NCBI GenBank assembly: GCA_938016625.1
Contig: CALILB010000366.1
Span: forward strand, 1 to 5,481
From: an uncultured bacterium
GTDB taxonomy: Bacteria; Acidobacteriota; Thermoanaerobaculia; Multivoradales; JAHEKO01
DNA: 5,481 nucleotides
Direction: 5' to 3'
Shown: piece after piece, positions 1-4,738 of the stretch
Numbering within the stretch: position 1 is the first letter of the stretch
Layout of the letters: each line of letters starts with the position of its first letter
Program-made: the position numbers and the translations under genes
Notes under the pieces: generated by a model
Told to the model about the DNA's origin: nothing
Databases searched by the model: none
The model's input: the letters and a program-made list of their open reading frames with translations, nothing else

Positions 1-352
1 TGTCATCGGTCTCGCGCTCGGCTTTCTCAACATCATCCCCTATCTGGGGTCGATCGTCGGGTTGGGAGTCAGCATCCCGCTGGCCTACTTCCAGGAGGGT
101 GGGGGTCTGGTTCTGGTGCTGCTGGTCCTGGTGGTCTTCTCGGTCGTGCAGCTCATCGAGAGTTACCTGCTGACCCCCAAGATCATGGGTGATCAGACCG
201 GGCTCCACCCCATCGCCATCATCGTCGCCATCTTCTTCTGGGGCACCGCGCTGCAGGGGATCATGGGGATGATCCTCGCCATCCCGCTGACCGCCTTTCT
301 CGTGGTCTTCTGGCGCCTGGCTCGAGAGAAGTACATCCAAGAGCTCGTCTAG
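1..352 (+). CDS. AI-2E family transporter (PerM/YdiK-like), C-terminal part
   Basis: The open frame enters from the left edge (first full codon at base 2) and ends at TAG 350-352, leaving 116 residues of what is normally a 330-400 residue inner-membrane protein. Two family hallmarks are visible: the N-I-I-P-Y-L-G motif at the start of the fragment, and the C-terminal block [11 protein letters not shown] followed by GLHP, a hydrophobic helix and a [14 protein letters not shown] stretch. These are typical of the AI-2E transporter family (PF01594). The fragment contains about three hydrophobic segments and ends in a short basic/polar cytoplasmic tail ([13 protein letters not shown]). Family members have been linked to export of autoinducer-2 or other small solutes, and some to Na+/H+ exchange; the substrate here cannot be told. 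The gene is probably the last of its transcript, because hairpins follow the stop directly. The family call is firm; the function is not. Confidence 0.93.
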   Translation, partial: VIGLALGFLNIIPYLGSIVGLGVSIPLAYFQEGGGLVLVLLVLVVFSVVQLIESYLLTPKIMGDQTGLHPIAIIVAIFFWGTALQGIMGMILAIPLTAFLVVFWRLAREKYIQELV

Positions 353-353
353 C

Positions 354-373
354 ACGTCCTCTCGAGGGGACGT
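354..373. repeat. 20-bp near-perfect palindrome just after the transporter stop
   Basis: The 20 bp beginning ACGTCCTC and ending GGGGACGT form an inverted repeat around a central TCGA, with one G-T wobble pair. It starts two bases after the transporter stop codon. There is no T tract after it, so it is not a classical intrinsic terminator. It may protect the 3' end of the mRNA or be a symmetrical protein-binding site; neither is proven. Confidence 0.4.
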
Positions 374-387
374 CGCCCAAGCCCCTG

Positions 388-440
388 GACCGTCTCGGTT
401 CCGCTGCGGTGGCTTTGCCCGCAACCGATACGGTCTCTTT
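388..440 (+). terminator. Possible intrinsic terminator of the AI-2E transporter gene
   Basis: The arm at 388-400 pairs with 423-435 (12 of 13 pairs, one C-T mismatch). A smaller stem (GCGG 406-409 with CCGC 419-422) sits inside the loop, and the T-rich run CTCTTT follows at 435-440. It lies 35 bp downstream of the transporter stop. The T tract is short and interrupted by C, so termination may be partial. Confidence 0.42.
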
Positions 441-486
441 GGCCCCTGGCACGGTTTGTGGAGTAGAGATGAGGCGAGGAGGCACC

Positions 487-543
487 ATGGCACCCACGCC
501 CGGCATCACGGATCCGTCAACGGGGTCCCTGTTCGGCGGGTAG
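487..543 (+). CDS. Candidate 18-residue small ORF with good ribosome binding site
   Basis: A short frame from ATG 487 to TAG 541-543 encodes MAPTPGITDPSTGSLFGG. The support is circumstantial. A purine-rich Shine-Dalgarno-like GAGG-GGAGG stretch ends four bases before the ATG. Third codon positions are G or C in about 15 of 18 codons, as in the large genes nearby. Two stop codons follow in tandem (TAGTGA). A strong intrinsic terminator begins 45 bp downstream, while another hairpin closes the preceding gene. The peptide has no membrane segment or signal sequence and matches no family I recognise. It could be a leader peptide for the terminator, a free small protein, or chance. An in-frame ATG at 469 would add six residues but would put the Shine-Dalgarno sequence inside the gene. 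Confidence 0.3.
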   Translation: MAPTPGITDPSTGSLFGG

Positions 544-588
544 TGACGCTCGATCGAACCCCGGCGGGGTCGTTCTGGTTGCCGACTC

Positions 589-620
589 GGGTCACCGGTC
601 CTGTCCGGTGACCCTCTTTT
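589..620 (+). terminator. Strong rho-independent terminator
   Basis: GGGTCACCGG (589-598) and CCGGTGACCC (605-614) form a perfect 10-bp stem closed by a six-base loop (TCCTGT), followed at once by TCTTTT (615-620). The T run is on the + strand only, so it stops rightward transcription. It lies 237 bp past the transporter stop and 50 bp before the next gene. It therefore separates the VWFA gene from everything upstream and would end any transcript carrying the small ORF at 487-543. Confidence 0.8.
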
Positions 621-660
621 GTCTGCGCGGTGGACCCGCGGAGTGATCGTCCAACCGGGC

Positions 661-666
661 TATCAT
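661..666 (+). promoter_or_regulatory. Possible -10 box (TATCAT) of the VWFA gene
   Basis: TATCAT matches the sigma-70 -10 consensus at five of six bases and follows the terminator at 589-620. I see no good -35 box at the matching distance. The hexamer ends only four bases before ATG 671. If it is real, transcription would begin at or just after that ATG, implying a leaderless message or use of the downstream GTG 710. Confidence 0.3.
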
Positions 667-670
667 CGGA

Positions 671-1144
671 ATGCGTAAGCCCCTTGGAGAAAGATCACGG
701 ATCGACACCGTGCGACTGATCGTCTTTTGCTCTCTGCTGACTCTTGGCTCGATGGCCATGGCCGTGGAGGACTCCCGGTTCGCCGAGCGGATCACGGTCA
801 CCGAGGTCGAGATTCCCGTACGGGTGCTTGTCGACGGCCAACCGGTGCGTGGTCTTACGGCCGAGAATTTCGAGCTCTTCGATCGGGGTGTGCCGCAGCA
901 GATCCTCTCCTGTGAGGAGCGCGATCTGTCGCTCGAGGTCTTGTCGCCGGAGAGTCCGACGGCCGACTACCTGCCGGACCCGGAGTCGAGCGACGGGCGC
1001 AAGCTGCTGATCGTCTTCGACGGCGCCTTCTCTCGACGGCAATACCTGCTCCGCGCGCTCAGAGGCGTGCGGGCAATGGCGGATTCCCAGATCCACCCAC
1101 CGACAGGGTGGCGGTCGCCGTCTACAACGGCGCCTCGGGGTTGA
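671..1144 (+). CDS. VWFA-related secreted protein, 5' (N-terminal) part of a frameshifted gene
   Basis: The first 142 or so codons encode the N-terminus of a VWFA-related domain protein (the TIGR03436 type common in Acidobacteriota). A basic n-region, a hydrophobic core (residues 15-27) and an A-M-A site at 29-31 make a standard signal peptide, so the product is exported. Residues 41-81 hold the conserved pre-VWA block, with EIPVRVLVDGQPVRGLTAENF followed by the ELFDRGVPQQI element. The first VWA strand is KLLIVFDGAFS (111-121). Its metal-site (MIDAS) motif DxSxS reads D117-G-A-F-S121, lacking the first serine. After H142 the frame is lost and the last 15 or so residues (PTGWRSPSTTAPRG) are out-of-frame nonsense; the true continuation is the frame beginning near 1099. 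ATG 671 has no clear Shine-Dalgarno sequence; GTG 710 would still leave a compact signal peptide. Confidence 0.8.
   Translation: MRKPLGERSRIDTVRLIVFCSLLTLGSMAMAVEDSRFAERITVTEVEIPVRVLVDGQPVRGLTAENFELFDRGVPQQILSCEERDLSLEVLSPESPTADYLPDPESSDGRKLLIVFDGAFSRRQYLLRALRGVRAMADSQIHPPTGWRSPSTTAPRG
1091..1111 (+). other. Frameshift site (apparent 1-base deletion) inside a small hairpin
   Basis: Family homology runs in one frame up to codon CAC (1094-1096, His142) and resumes at ACC (1099-1101) as T-D-R-V-A-V-A-V-Y-N. Only two bases (CC, 1097-1098) stand where a proline codon CCN is expected, so one base is missing. The site overlaps a GC-rich hairpin, CCACCC (1093-1098) pairing with GGGTGG (1106-1111). 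There is no canonical X-XXY-YYZ slippery heptamer. The hairpin overlaps the slip point instead of lying downstream, which argues against programmed -1 frameshifting and for a sequencing or assembly error or a very recent mutation. Confidence 0.8.
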
Positions 1145-2898
1145 ATCTCGTCGACGGGTTTACCGCTGACGGCAAGCGGATCACTCTAGCCCTGGACGTG
1201 GTCGAAGCGATTCTGAGCTCCGACCGGAAGGGGCTCGCGGAGGCTCACAAAGAGCTTGCCCGTTTGACCGACCAGCAACTCGCGGACGGGGAGATGGACC
1301 CGAAGCTGCGCCATTTCGATCGCATGGTGGCGGCGGTCGGACCGACGGCGGCGGTGGCGCTCCAGGGCACGGCCAAAGGCGCCGCCGGTCTGGACGCCGG
1401 TCTGGGCGCGGTGTCGATTTTTGGCGTCGGACCCAGGGGCGGGTTGGGTCTCACGGGAGCCGGCTCCGCGCTCGATCCAACCCTGGCGCAGCTGGTGAGA
1501 GACAGCCCAAACGAGTTTAGCGAGGAGATGGCGGGCAGCTCCGTCATCAGCGACGTCCGGGCTCTGGCGCTGACCCTGGGCGACACGGTGACCCTGCTGC
1601 GTGAGCTGGGTGGGCAGAAGCAGCTGCTGTTTCTCTCGGAGGGCTTTGCCGGGGGACTGCTGGCCGATGCCGCCGTCCTCTACCACCTCGAAAAGATGTT
1701 GAAGGCCTTTCGGCAGACGGGATGGACGCTCGACGCCGTGGATGTAGAGGGCATACCCGACATCGGTCGCCCCGCCTTCGACGCCGCCTCGCTCCTCTTC
1801 ATGGCCCGGGAGACCGGAGGCGAGCTGTTCGAGAACTACAACGATCTGGCGACGGCGACAGAGCGGCTGCTCGAGCGCACGAGTGTCACCTATGTGCTCA
1901 CCTTTCAACCGATCGACCTGGTCCTCGATGGCAGCTTCCACAAGGTCGAGGTCGAGCTGAAACAGGGACCCGCCAAGGCGCGGCTGAGCCATCGTCCCGG
2001 TTATCAGGCCCCCGGTCCCTACTCGGAGAAGGGACAGATCGAGCGCCGGGTCGACACAGCGGAGATGATCCTGACCAACGAGGAGATCGATGGGATGGGG
2101 GTTTCGGTTCTGGCGGCGCCCGTTCCCGATTCAGCGGACGGCTGGTTTGTCCCGGTCGTGGTCGAGATTCCCGGTGCCGACCTGGTGCCGGTGAGAGAGG
2201 GCCGGCGTCGTCGCAAGACACTGGTCGAGGTTCACGTCTACGCGGTCGACACCAATGGCGCGATTTTCGATCTGATGGTAAACGGCGTACAGCTCGACAT
2301 GAGAAAGGTCGCCTCCACCCTCGAGGAGGGCGGGTTGCGGATTCTCGGTGGGTTGGAGCTCGAAGAGGGGGAGTACAGGATCAGGGTGTTGGTGCGCTAT
2401 CCGGAAAACGGGGGACTTTTTCTGTCCACAGTTCCGGTGTCGATGGGTAAGGAACAAGGGGATGTCCCCACTTTCTTGACGCCCCTGTTCTTCAGCCTCG
2501 CCGACGGTTGGCTGGTGGTGAGGGACACCGCTAGCCTAGAAGTCGGATCCGCCACGGGCCTGCCATTTCACATAGGAGGCCTGTCCTTTGTGCCTGCCGT
2601 GCGTCCGACACTCGGCGAGGACGAGCCGATCGGGGTATTTCTCCTCGGCGGCGACTTGAGCCAACCCGATCTGATCATCGCCTCGCGGGTCCTCACGGCT
2701 GAAGGCGAAGTGGCAAAGGGCGGCGCGCTCGATGTTATGGAGCGACTGGTCGACGACCCGGACGGTCTGGATCGGGTGGTGGGGACCTTTCGGCCGAGCG
2801 GCCTGTCGGCCGGCGAGTATCGACTGGAGGTGACGGCGGCACTCGACAGCGGTGAAATCCTGGCGAGCAATACCTCTCGCTTCGTGGTTCGAGAGTGA
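1108..2898 (+). CDS. VWFA-related secreted protein, 3' part (rest of VWA domain and C-terminal region)
   Basis: This frame continues the protein begun at 671. With one base restored the whole would be about 742 residues (numbering below is for the whole). GTG 1108 is only the first possible start codon in this frame, not a real start. The frame begins with TDRVAVAVYNG, a typical VWA strand, then a long alanine/glycine-rich insert (about 190-270). Next come the second conserved VWA strand LLFLSEGF (about 319-326), RETGGELFENYNDL (380-392), and the closing signature R-P-G-Y at 442-445. All fit TIGR03436-type proteins. Residues 446-742 form a beta-rich region of the kind usual in these proteins, with LEEGEYRIRVLVRYP and LSAGEYRLEVTAAL repeating the same G-E-Y-R pattern. 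The likely location is outside the cytoplasmic membrane. Function is unknown; VWA domains usually mediate protein binding. The 596 codons carry no further damage, so any inactivation is recent. Confidence 0.85.
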   Translation: MAVAVYNGASGLNLVDGFTADGKRITLALDVVEAILSSDRKGLAEAHKELARLTDQQLADGEMDPKLRHFDRMVAAVGPTAAVALQGTAKGAAGLDAGLGAVSIFGVGPRGGLGLTGAGSALDPTLAQLVRDSPNEFSEEMAGSSVISDVRALALTLGDTVTLLRELGGQKQLLFLSEGFAGGLLADAAVLYHLEKMLKAFRQTGWTLDAVDVEGIPDIGRPAFDAASLLFMARETGGELFENYNDLATATERLLERTSVTYVLTFQPIDLVLDGSFHKVEVELKQGPAKARLSHRPGYQAPGPYSEKGQIERRVDTAEMILTNEEIDGMGVSVLAAPVPDSADGWFVPVVVEIPGADLVPVREGRRRRKTLVEVHVYAVDTNGAIFDLMVNGVQLDMRKVASTLEEGGLRILGGLELEEGEYRIRVLVRYPENGGLFLSTVPVSMGKEQGDVPTFLTPLFFSLADGWLVVRDTASLEVGSATGLPFHIGGLSFVPAVRPTLGEDEPIGVFLLGGDLSQPDLIIASRVLTAEGEVAKGGALDVMERLVDDPDGLDRVVGTFRPSGLSAGEYRLEVTAALDSGEILASNTSRFVVRE

Positions 2899-2920
2899 GT
2901 GCAGGGTTTCGAGGGTCGAG

Positions 2921-2944
2921 GAAGCTTTGTGTTGTAAAGTACTT
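2921..2944 (+). promoter_or_regulatory. Putative operator, copy 1 (upstream of membrane protein/regulator pair)
   Basis: The 24 bp agree at 21 positions with 3990-4013; the differences are at 2924, 2935 and 2940. The shared core is CTTTG-TGTTG-YAAAG-YACTT. It contains the dyad CTTTG-N5-(C/T)AAAG (2925-2939) and a second overlapping dyad, AAGTACTT (2937-2944), i.e. alternating CTTT/AAAG half-sites. It abuts and overlaps the TTGACA box at 2943-2948, so a bound protein would block RNA polymerase. The winged-helix protein at 3583-3975 is the likely binder (inference). Confidence 0.62.
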
Positions 2945-2972
2945 GACAGAGACAACCACACTGATCTAGGGT
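2943..2972 (+). promoter_or_regulatory. Putative sigma-70-type promoter of the four-gene cluster
   Basis: TTGACA (2943-2948) is a perfect -35 consensus. The best -10 candidates are weak: TAGGGT (2967-2972, spacer 18) or TCTAGG (2965-2970, spacer 16). TAGGGT ends six bases before ATG 2979, the distance expected for a leaderless transcript. The -35 box overlaps the last two bases of the putative operator, a typical arrangement for repression. Confidence 0.45.
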
Positions 2973-2978
2973 AGCCGC

Positions 2979-3590
2979 ATGCCTGCGACGGAACCGGTCG
3001 AGAAGGGAAGACAGGAGCCCGTGGCCCTCCACTCCCATGCCATGGACAACCTCCGCTATATCCGGCGGGCGATGGAGTCGTCGGCTTCGTTTACCTCGGT
3101 GCCGGGACTGGCGGGGGTCGTCATCGGCATATCGGCGCTCGTCGCCGCTTTCTTGGCAGAGACCCGATTTGCCGATCAGTGGCTGGCGGTCTGGGTAGCG
3201 GATGCCGTCTTTGCCCTCACCGTTGGTGGCTGGGCGATGACACGCAAGGCCCGGGGCGAAGGGATACAGCTTTCGCGCGGGGTCGGCCGGCGTTTTCTCT
3301 TCAGCCTCACGCCACCACTGGTGGCAGCGGTGGTATTGACGGTGGTCCTCCAGCGGATGGGCGCCAGCGAGGCCATCCCGGGTACCTGGCTTCTGCTCTA
3401 TGGCGCCGGGGTGGTGACTGGAGGTACCTTTTCGGTCCGTCCGGTGCCGGTCATGGGGCTGAGCTTCATGGTGCTGGGAGTCGTGGCGTTGCTGGCACCA
3501 CCCGGCTGGTCGAACCCGCTTCTGGCCGCGGGCTTTGGCGGTCTGCATATCATATTTGGCGCGATCATCGCGAGGCGCTACGGTGGCTAA
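2979..3590 (+). CDS. Multi-pass membrane protein paired with a winged-helix regulator
   Basis: The 203-residue product is mostly hydrophobic, with about six likely membrane segments (about 41-60, 68-87, 106-124, 136-153, 156-174, 180-198). A soluble N-terminus carries LRYIRRAMESSASFTSVPG (25-43). Other notable blocks are LAVWVADAVFALTVGGWAM, the basic loop TRKARGEG, LLLYGAGVVTGGTFSV and a C-terminal FGGLHIIFG-IIARRYGG. From memory, these blocks recur in an uncharacterised family of inner-membrane proteins encoded just before winged-helix regulators, as here: its stop overlaps the regulator's GTG 3583 by 8 bp, implying translational coupling. It may sense an envelope signal or hold the regulator at the membrane; that is inference. 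The start is uncertain. ATG 2979 lacks a Shine-Dalgarno sequence and may be leaderless, GTG 3021 has AGGAG only three bases upstream, and ATG 3042 best fits the conserved N-terminus. Confidence 0.85.
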   Translation: MPATEPVEKGRQEPVALHSHAMDNLRYIRRAMESSASFTSVPGLAGVVIGISALVAAFLAETRFADQWLAVWVADAVFALTVGGWAMTRKARGEGIQLSRGVGRRFLFSLTPPLVAAVVLTVVLQRMGASEAIPGTWLLLYGAGVVTGGTFSVRPVPVMGLSFMVLGVVALLAPPGWSNPLLAAGFGGLHIIFGAIIARRYGG

Positions 3591-3975
3591 AAGACAAGCA
3601 GCAACGGAGCGCCGGCAAGTGAGCTCCGACAACAAGCGCAAGAAGCTCGAAGGCTTGACCGGCTATCTGGCGGATCCGGGGGCTCGGGACTTCGATCGCC
3701 TGGTGTACGAGCGTGTCAGGCTCGGCATGATGAGCGCCCTGACGGTAAATCGCTCGCTGACTTTCTCCGATCTCAAGGATCTCCTGCAGACAACGGATGG
3801 CAACCTGAGTGTTCACGCCCGCAAGCTCGAGGATGCGGGGTACGTCGCCTGCAAAAAGAGCTTTGAAGGCCGGTTCCCGCGCACCGAGTATCGCCTCACC
3901 CCCAAGGGGCGGCGAGCCCTCGAGCGGTATCTGGATCACATGGAGGCGCTGATCCACGCCACTCGCGAAGAGTAA
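3583..3975 (+). CDS. Winged-helix (MarR/ArsR-like) transcriptional regulator
   Basis: This is a small (130-residue) cytoplasmic DNA-binding protein. After a basic N-terminal tail comes FDRLVYERVRLGMMSALTV (37-55), then LTFSDLKDLLQTTDGNLSVHARKLEDAGYV (59-88), where the TTDGNLSVH stretch is the recognition helix. The wing follows, with KKSFEGRFPRTEYRLTPKGR (91-110), and a short C-terminal helix (RRALERYLDHMEALIHATRE) of the type used for dimerisation. This is the winged-helix DNA-binding family of PF13601 type. GTG 3583 overlaps the previous stop and has GAGG seven bases upstream; GTG 3619 with GGAG upstream would give 118 residues and also fits the family length. No ligand or metal site is obvious. 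It lies between two near-identical dyad motifs, so autoregulation and control of the downstream prenyltransferase are likely (inference). Confidence 0.9.
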   Translation: MAKRQAATERRQVSSDNKRKKLEGLTGYLADPGARDFDRLVYERVRLGMMSALTVNRSLTFSDLKDLLQTTDGNLSVHARKLEDAGYVACKKSFEGRFPRTEYRLTPKGRRALERYLDHMEALIHATREE

Positions 3976-3984
3976 AAATTTTTT
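3974..3984. other. A5T6 tract before the cis-prenyltransferase RBS
   Basis: AAAAATTTTTT is an 11-bp pure A/T run in otherwise GC-rich DNA. It overlaps the last two bases of the regulator stop codon and ends at the ribosome binding site GGAGGG (3985-3990). Symmetrical A-tracts bend DNA and leave mRNA unpaired. It may help operator binding next door or keep the ribosome binding site accessible. No stable hairpin precedes it, so it is not a terminator. Confidence 0.4.
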
Positions 3985-3990
3985 GGAGGG
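3985..3990 (+). promoter_or_regulatory. Ribosome binding site that sets the cis-prenyltransferase start
   Basis: GGAGGG lies seven bases before GTG 3998, which is ideal spacing. The alternative upstream start TTG 3983 overlaps this site and would have no Shine-Dalgarno sequence of its own. Confidence 0.75.
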
Positions 3991-4013
3991 AAACTTTGTG
4001 TTGCAAAGCACTT
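3990..4013 (+). promoter_or_regulatory. Putative operator, copy 2 (over the cis-prenyltransferase start codon)
   Basis: This is the second copy of the motif at 2921-2944 (21 of 24 bases identical). Here the dyad is perfect: CTTTG (3994-3998), TGTTG, CAAAG (4004-4008). It is followed by a third half-site, CTTT (4011-4014). The G of the first half-site is the first base of start codon GTG 3998, so the element lies between the ribosome binding site and codon 6. A protein bound here could act as a roadblock to transcription coming through the cluster, or repress a local promoter; I see no clear promoter of its own. Confidence 0.6.
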
Positions 4014-4738
4014 TAGACAAAGACCGAGTGCACCGTCTGCATGTAGCCGTCATCATGGACGGCAACGGCCGCTGGGCGCAGGCACGAGGATTGCCGCGAA
4101 CTGCCGGCCACCGCGAGGGCGCCAAAGCGGTCCGCAGTGTGGTCGAGGCGGCACCGGACCTGGGCATCGGCACCCTTACCCTCTATGCCTTCTCCGCCGA
4201 CAACTGGCAGCGGCCGCAGCCAGAGGTGCGGGTGCTGATGGAGCTGTTCGAGCGTTTTCTCCACAGCGAGCGCGACAAGTGCATAGAGAACGGCGTCCTG
4301 CTCAACATCATCGGGCGCCGGGACCGGTTCGAGCCGCGCCTGCTGCGGGCGATCCGGCGGGCCGAGGCGGCGACCGCGGCGGGCCGGACCCTCCACCTCA
4401 GGATCGCCGTGGACTATTCGGCGCGTCAGGCCCTGATGGACGCCGCCCGCCTCTACCAGTCGACCGAGGCGCAGAACGCCGATTCCTACTCGGAGCTCCT
4501 CAACCGGGCGATCAACTCACGGCCGGCGGCACCCGATGTCGATCTGCTCATCCGCACCAGTGGCGAGCAACGCTTGAGCGACTTCCTGCTCTGGGAGTGT
4601 GCCTACGCCGAGCTGATCTTCACCGACTGTCTATGGCCCGACATCAACGGCCAGGAGCTCGAGCGAGCGGTAGAGGAGTTCCACCGTCGTGAGCGTCGCT
4701 TTGGCCGTGTCGTCGAAGCGCGGGAGTTGGCGTCATGA
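3998..4738 (+). CDS. uppS: cis-Prenyltransferase (UppS-like isoprenyl/undecaprenyl diphosphate synthase)
   Basis: The enzyme (246 residues, usual length about 240-260) extends farnesyl or a similar diphosphate with isopentenyl diphosphate in cis, giving a polyprenyl diphosphate carrier for cell-wall and surface polymers. Family motifs occur in order: HVAVIMDGNGRWAQARG with catalytic Asp21; the AGHREG motif (36-41); LYAFSADNWQRP (62-73); and DLLIRTSGEQRLSDFLLWE (182-200), with diphosphate-binding Arg186, Arg192 and Ser194 and with Glu205 in AYAEL. FTDCLWPDI and RRERRFG close the domain. Odd points are FS-A-D-NW for the usual FSxENW, and S-D-F-LLWE for S-N-F-LLWQ. Its neighbours are not the usual housekeeping ones (frr, cdsA, dxr), so it may be a second, specialised copy; product chain length cannot be read from sequence. 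GTG 3998 is chosen for its GGAGGG site; TTG 3983 would add five residues. The stop overlaps the next gene's ATG. Confidence 0.93.
   Translation: MLQSTLDKDRVHRLHVAVIMDGNGRWAQARGLPRTAGHREGAKAVRSVVEAAPDLGIGTLTLYAFSADNWQRPQPEVRVLMELFERFLHSERDKCIENGVLLNIIGRRDRFEPRLLRAIRRAEAATAAGRTLHLRIAVDYSARQALMDAARLYQSTEAQNADSYSELLNRAINSRPAAPDVDLLIRTSGEQRLSDFLLWECAYAELIFTDCLWPDINGQELERAVEEFHRRERRFGRVVEARELAS

Noticed and set aside
626..640. CGCGG-TGGAC-CCGCG hairpin
   Set aside because: Only five pairs with no T tract, and hairpins of this size are expected by chance in GC-rich DNA; the perfect terminator just upstream explains the region better.
1093..1105. Programmed -1 ribosomal frameshifting in the VWFA gene
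   Set aside because: No canonical slippery heptamer, the hairpin overlaps the slip point, and the 5' frame simply ends in a short nonsense tail.
1186..1992. 268-codon minus-strand open frame opposite the VWFA gene
   Set aside because: Low-complexity, Gln/Arg/Gly-rich composition and no recognisable motif; it is explained by codon bias of the + strand gene.
1722..2450. 242-codon + strand frame inside the VWFA gene
   Set aside because: Arg/Gly/Ser-rich out-of-frame translation of a gene whose own frame carries clear family motifs.
2568..3641. Long 357-codon open frame on the minus strand
   Set aside because: It lies opposite the well-supported VWFA, membrane protein and regulator genes, is rich in Arg/Pro/His/Ser as expected from antisense GC-rich DNA, and shows no domain.
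3850..3870. CAAAAAGAGCTTTG as a third operator copy
   Set aside because: The half-sites are in the reverse order, spacing differs, the TGTTG core is absent, and it lies in conserved coding sequence of the regulator wing.
3961..3984. ACTC/GAGT hairpin followed by the A5T6 run as a terminator after the regulator
   Set aside because: The stem has only four pairs and is inside the regulator's last codons; too weak to terminate, and the next gene's ribosome binding site follows immediately.
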